Source: Alphaproteobacteria bacterium (GTDB lineage Bacteria; Pseudomonadota; Alphaproteobacteria; Rhizobiales; Devosiaceae). Taken from it: a stretch of DNA of 6,593 nt. A model generated the notes under the pieces. That model saw only the letters and a program-made list of their open reading frames with translations. It searched no databases and had not been told where the DNA came from. Below are positions 5,366 through 6,593 of this stretch, piece after piece; position 1 is the first letter of the stretch, and every line of letters starts with the position of its first letter. The stretch spans positions 1 to 6,593 of the forward strand of contig JAADFY010000092.1 in the NCBI GenBank assembly GCA_013152625.1, given 5' to 3'. The position numbers and the translations under genes were made by a program.

Positions 5366-6364
5366 ATGGTGGAATATAGAGAATATGCGGAGCTGCTAGG
5401 CTCGCCGGACAGCGACAAGCGCGGGCAGGCGGCCCGCATTGCCGCCCAGGCCTATTTGCGTCATGACGGCCCCGAGAATGAACATGCGGCCCTTTACGCA
5501 GCGCTTTTAGGGTTTCTCGATGACGAATCGGTACGGGTCCGGGCGGCGCTGGCCTTTGAGCTGCTGCGCACCGGGGAGGCGCCGCGTCCGATCATGTTCG
5601 CCCTGGCCTATGATGCGCGAATTATCGCCCGGGCTGTTGTCCAGTATTCACCGGTTCTGCTTGACGCCGATCTTGTCGGCCTGATCCAGGGCGGTGATCC
5701 GGGCCTGCGGCTGGCCATGGCCGAGCGCGAGAACCTGGGTCTACCGGTCATATCGGCCCTGATCGATTGTCAGGATACGGCGCTGGATATGGCCATTCTT
5801 CGCCGTCTTGAATGCGCAATCGCCCCGGCCGATCTGACCCGGCTGGCGGCCCGCCATGCCCGGGACCCGGCCCCCCGTGACCTGTTGCTGTGTCGTCCTG
5901 ATCTGCCCGGCGCAGCGCGGCTGGCTCTGGTCAAACAGGTTGGCGACCAGCTTTCCCGGTTGCGTATTGTCAAAGGGGCCATCGGCGGGCGGCGGGGGCG
6001 CATTATGGGTGATGCCCTCGATCACGCGACAACCGGACCGTTTGCAACCCACGACCCGGGGGCGGAAAAGTTTATCGCCGAACTGGCCGGCAACGGTGCC
6101 TTGACGCCGCGGTTGATGATCCACTCTCTGGTCAATGGCCGGCATATGTTTTTTGCCGCAGCAATTTCATATCTCGCGGGGGTTCCCCTGGGCAAGGCCG
6201 AAGCGGTGCTGGCCCGGGGGGGGCGGGCGGCGCTCAATGCGGTGCTGGCCAAAGCCGGCCTTTCCGAATACAACGCAATCTTGTGGCCCGGCTGGTTATT
6301 CTGGCCCGGGATGTGGATCTGGGCCATGATTGCGCTGCCCGCCATTTTGTCGTTGCCACCATAA
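5366..6364 (+). CDS. DUF2336 family helical-repeat protein, C-terminus frameshifted
   Basis: The sequence has the character of DUF2336 proteins, soluble alpha-helical HEAT-like repeat proteins of unknown function found in Alphaproteobacteria. Helical repeat pairs run from about residue 5 to 190 (for example DDESVRVRAALAFELL at 52-67), followed by LLLCRPDLPGAARLALV (about 173-189) and a C-terminal block with MIHSLVNGRHMFFAAAISYL (about 251-270) and RAALNAVLAKAGL (about 286-298). The ATG at 5366 has GGAA ten bases upstream. After about residue 305 the frame changes to a Trp/Pro-rich hydrophobic run (LWPGWLFWPGMWIWAMIALP) that looks like a membrane helix but is probably an out-of-frame artefact: family-like helical sequence continues from 6283 in frame 1. 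The natural product would be about 378 residues or slightly more. It lies 101 bp behind the SLT gene on the same strand. Confidence 0.75.
   Translation: MVEYREYAELLGSPDSDKRGQAARIAAQAYLRHDGPENEHAALYAALLGFLDDESVRVRAALAFELLRTGEAPRPIMFALAYDARIIARAVVQYSPVLLDADLVGLIQGGDPGLRLAMAERENLGLPVISALIDCQDTALDMAILRRLECAIAPADLTRLAARHARDPAPRDLLLCRPDLPGAARLALVKQVGDQLSRLRIVKGAIGGRRGRIMGDALDHATTGPFATHDPGAEKFIAELAGNGALTPRLMIHSLVNGRHMFFAAAISYLAGVPLGKAEAVLARGGRAALNAVLAKAGLSEYNAILWPGWLFWPGMWIWAMIALPAILSLPP
5904..5994 (+). repeat. 91-bp direct repeat, copy 1 (inside the DUF2336 gene)
   Basis: This segment, from TGCCCGGCGCAGCGCGG to the end of GGGCGGCG, is repeated without a mismatch at 6503-6593, an offset of 599 bases. 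It encodes PGAARLALVKQVGDQL and the next dozen residues in frame 2. Identity stops abruptly on the left (5903 C against 6502 A). Confidence 0.95.
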
Positions 6365-6502
6365 TCGGCGACCTGATTACCGACCATGACGGGAACATAC
6401 CGGCCGATCTGGGGGAGGTGTTTTCCTATCTTAACGAGCAAAACGTCGCGCTGGCCCGGTCCGCCGCCCGGGGGGCCATGGCGTCGTTCATGGCGGGGCA
6501 GA
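6283..6502 (+). pseudogene. Displaced C-terminal coding segment of the DUF2336 gene (after a one-base loss)
   Basis: Frame 1 from GTG 6283 stays open to the window end and begins VARLVILARDVDLGH, then IGDLITDHDGNIPADL, then EVFSYLNEQNVALARSAARG and AMASFMAGQM. This is amphipathic helical sequence of the sort expected at a DUF2336 C-terminus, and it joins sensibly to AGLSEYNAIL in frame 2 if one base is restored between about 6270 and 6283. No stop is reached before 6503, where a repeat of an internal part of the same gene begins, so the true C-terminus is not visible. It may be a genuine mutation or a sequencing/assembly error. Confidence 0.65.
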
Positions 6503-6593
6503 TGCCCGGCGCAGCGCGGCTGGCTCTGGTCAAACAGGTTGGCGACCAGCTTTCCCGGTTGCGTATTGTCAAAGGGGCCATCGGCGGGCGGCG
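6503..6593 (+). repeat. 91-bp direct repeat, copy 2 (runs to the window end)
   Basis: A base-perfect copy of 5904-5994 ending exactly at the last base supplied, so its full length is unknown. It is read in frame 1, continuous with the displaced DUF2336 tail. Perfect identity at a sequence end suggests a contig-end assembly artefact; a recent tandem duplication with a unit of about 600 bp is the alternative. Confidence 0.95.

Noticed and set aside
6216..6223. Run of eight Gs in the DUF2336 gene as the site of the frameshift
   Set aside because: Sequence after the run still reads well in frame 2 (RAALNAVLAKAGL), while frame 1 there is not protein-like, so the shift lies later, near 6270-6283.
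6274..6290. Programmed -1 ribosomal frameshift in the DUF2336 gene
   Set aside because: No X-XXY-YYZ slippery heptamer or clear downstream stimulatory structure is seen at the junction; a lost base is simpler.

Overview
The window looks like ordinary chromosome from a GC-rich alphaproteobacterium, most likely of the Hyphomicrobiales (Rhizobiales) type. The evidence is a threonyl-tRNA synthetase with the alphaproteobacterial form of its catalytic core, a YidD of the rhizobial kind, a DUF2336 protein (a family found mainly in Alphaproteobacteria), and a perfect CtrA-type box. No tRNA, rRNA, CRISPR array, insertion sequence or phage gene is visible.

Region 1 (1-2481, plus strand) is housekeeping. 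It holds the last 27 codons of a gene that resembles a NifU/IscU-like Fe-S scaffold, then yidD (membrane protein insertion factor), then thrS. A GC-rich hairpin lies just in front of the thrS ribosome binding site. Region 2 (2519-3508, minus strand) is a gene convergent with thrS. It encodes a secreted protein with a Pro-rich linker and three diverged repeats of a beta-sandwich unit. A 135-bp divergent intergenic region with an inverted repeat separates it from region 3 (3644-4234, plus), a small YdjA-like nitroreductase. Region 4 (4231-6593, plus) is a two-gene block: a soluble-lytic-transglycosylase (SLT) domain protein with no visible signal peptide and an 8-residue tandem repeat in its tail, followed by a DUF2336 helical-repeat protein. 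A TTAA-N7-TTAA box overlaps the nitroreductase stop codon upstream of the SLT gene. A one-mismatch version and a perfect 8-bp inverted repeat precede the DUF2336 gene. The block may therefore belong to the CtrA (cell cycle, motility) regulon; this is inference.

The right end is abnormal. The DUF2336 frame is broken by an apparent one-base loss near 6270-6283, so the nominal C-terminus (Trp-rich, falsely membrane-like) is probably not real and the natural C-terminal part continues in another frame. About 220 bases later, a 91-base segment from inside the same gene (5904-5994) recurs perfectly at 6503-6593, up to the last base of the window. It may be a contig-end assembly artefact or a true ~600-bp duplication.

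I see no convincing undescribed system. The most useful leads are the CtrA box in front of SLT-DUF2336, the three-repeat secreted protein beside thrS, and the sequence-quality problem at the right edge.
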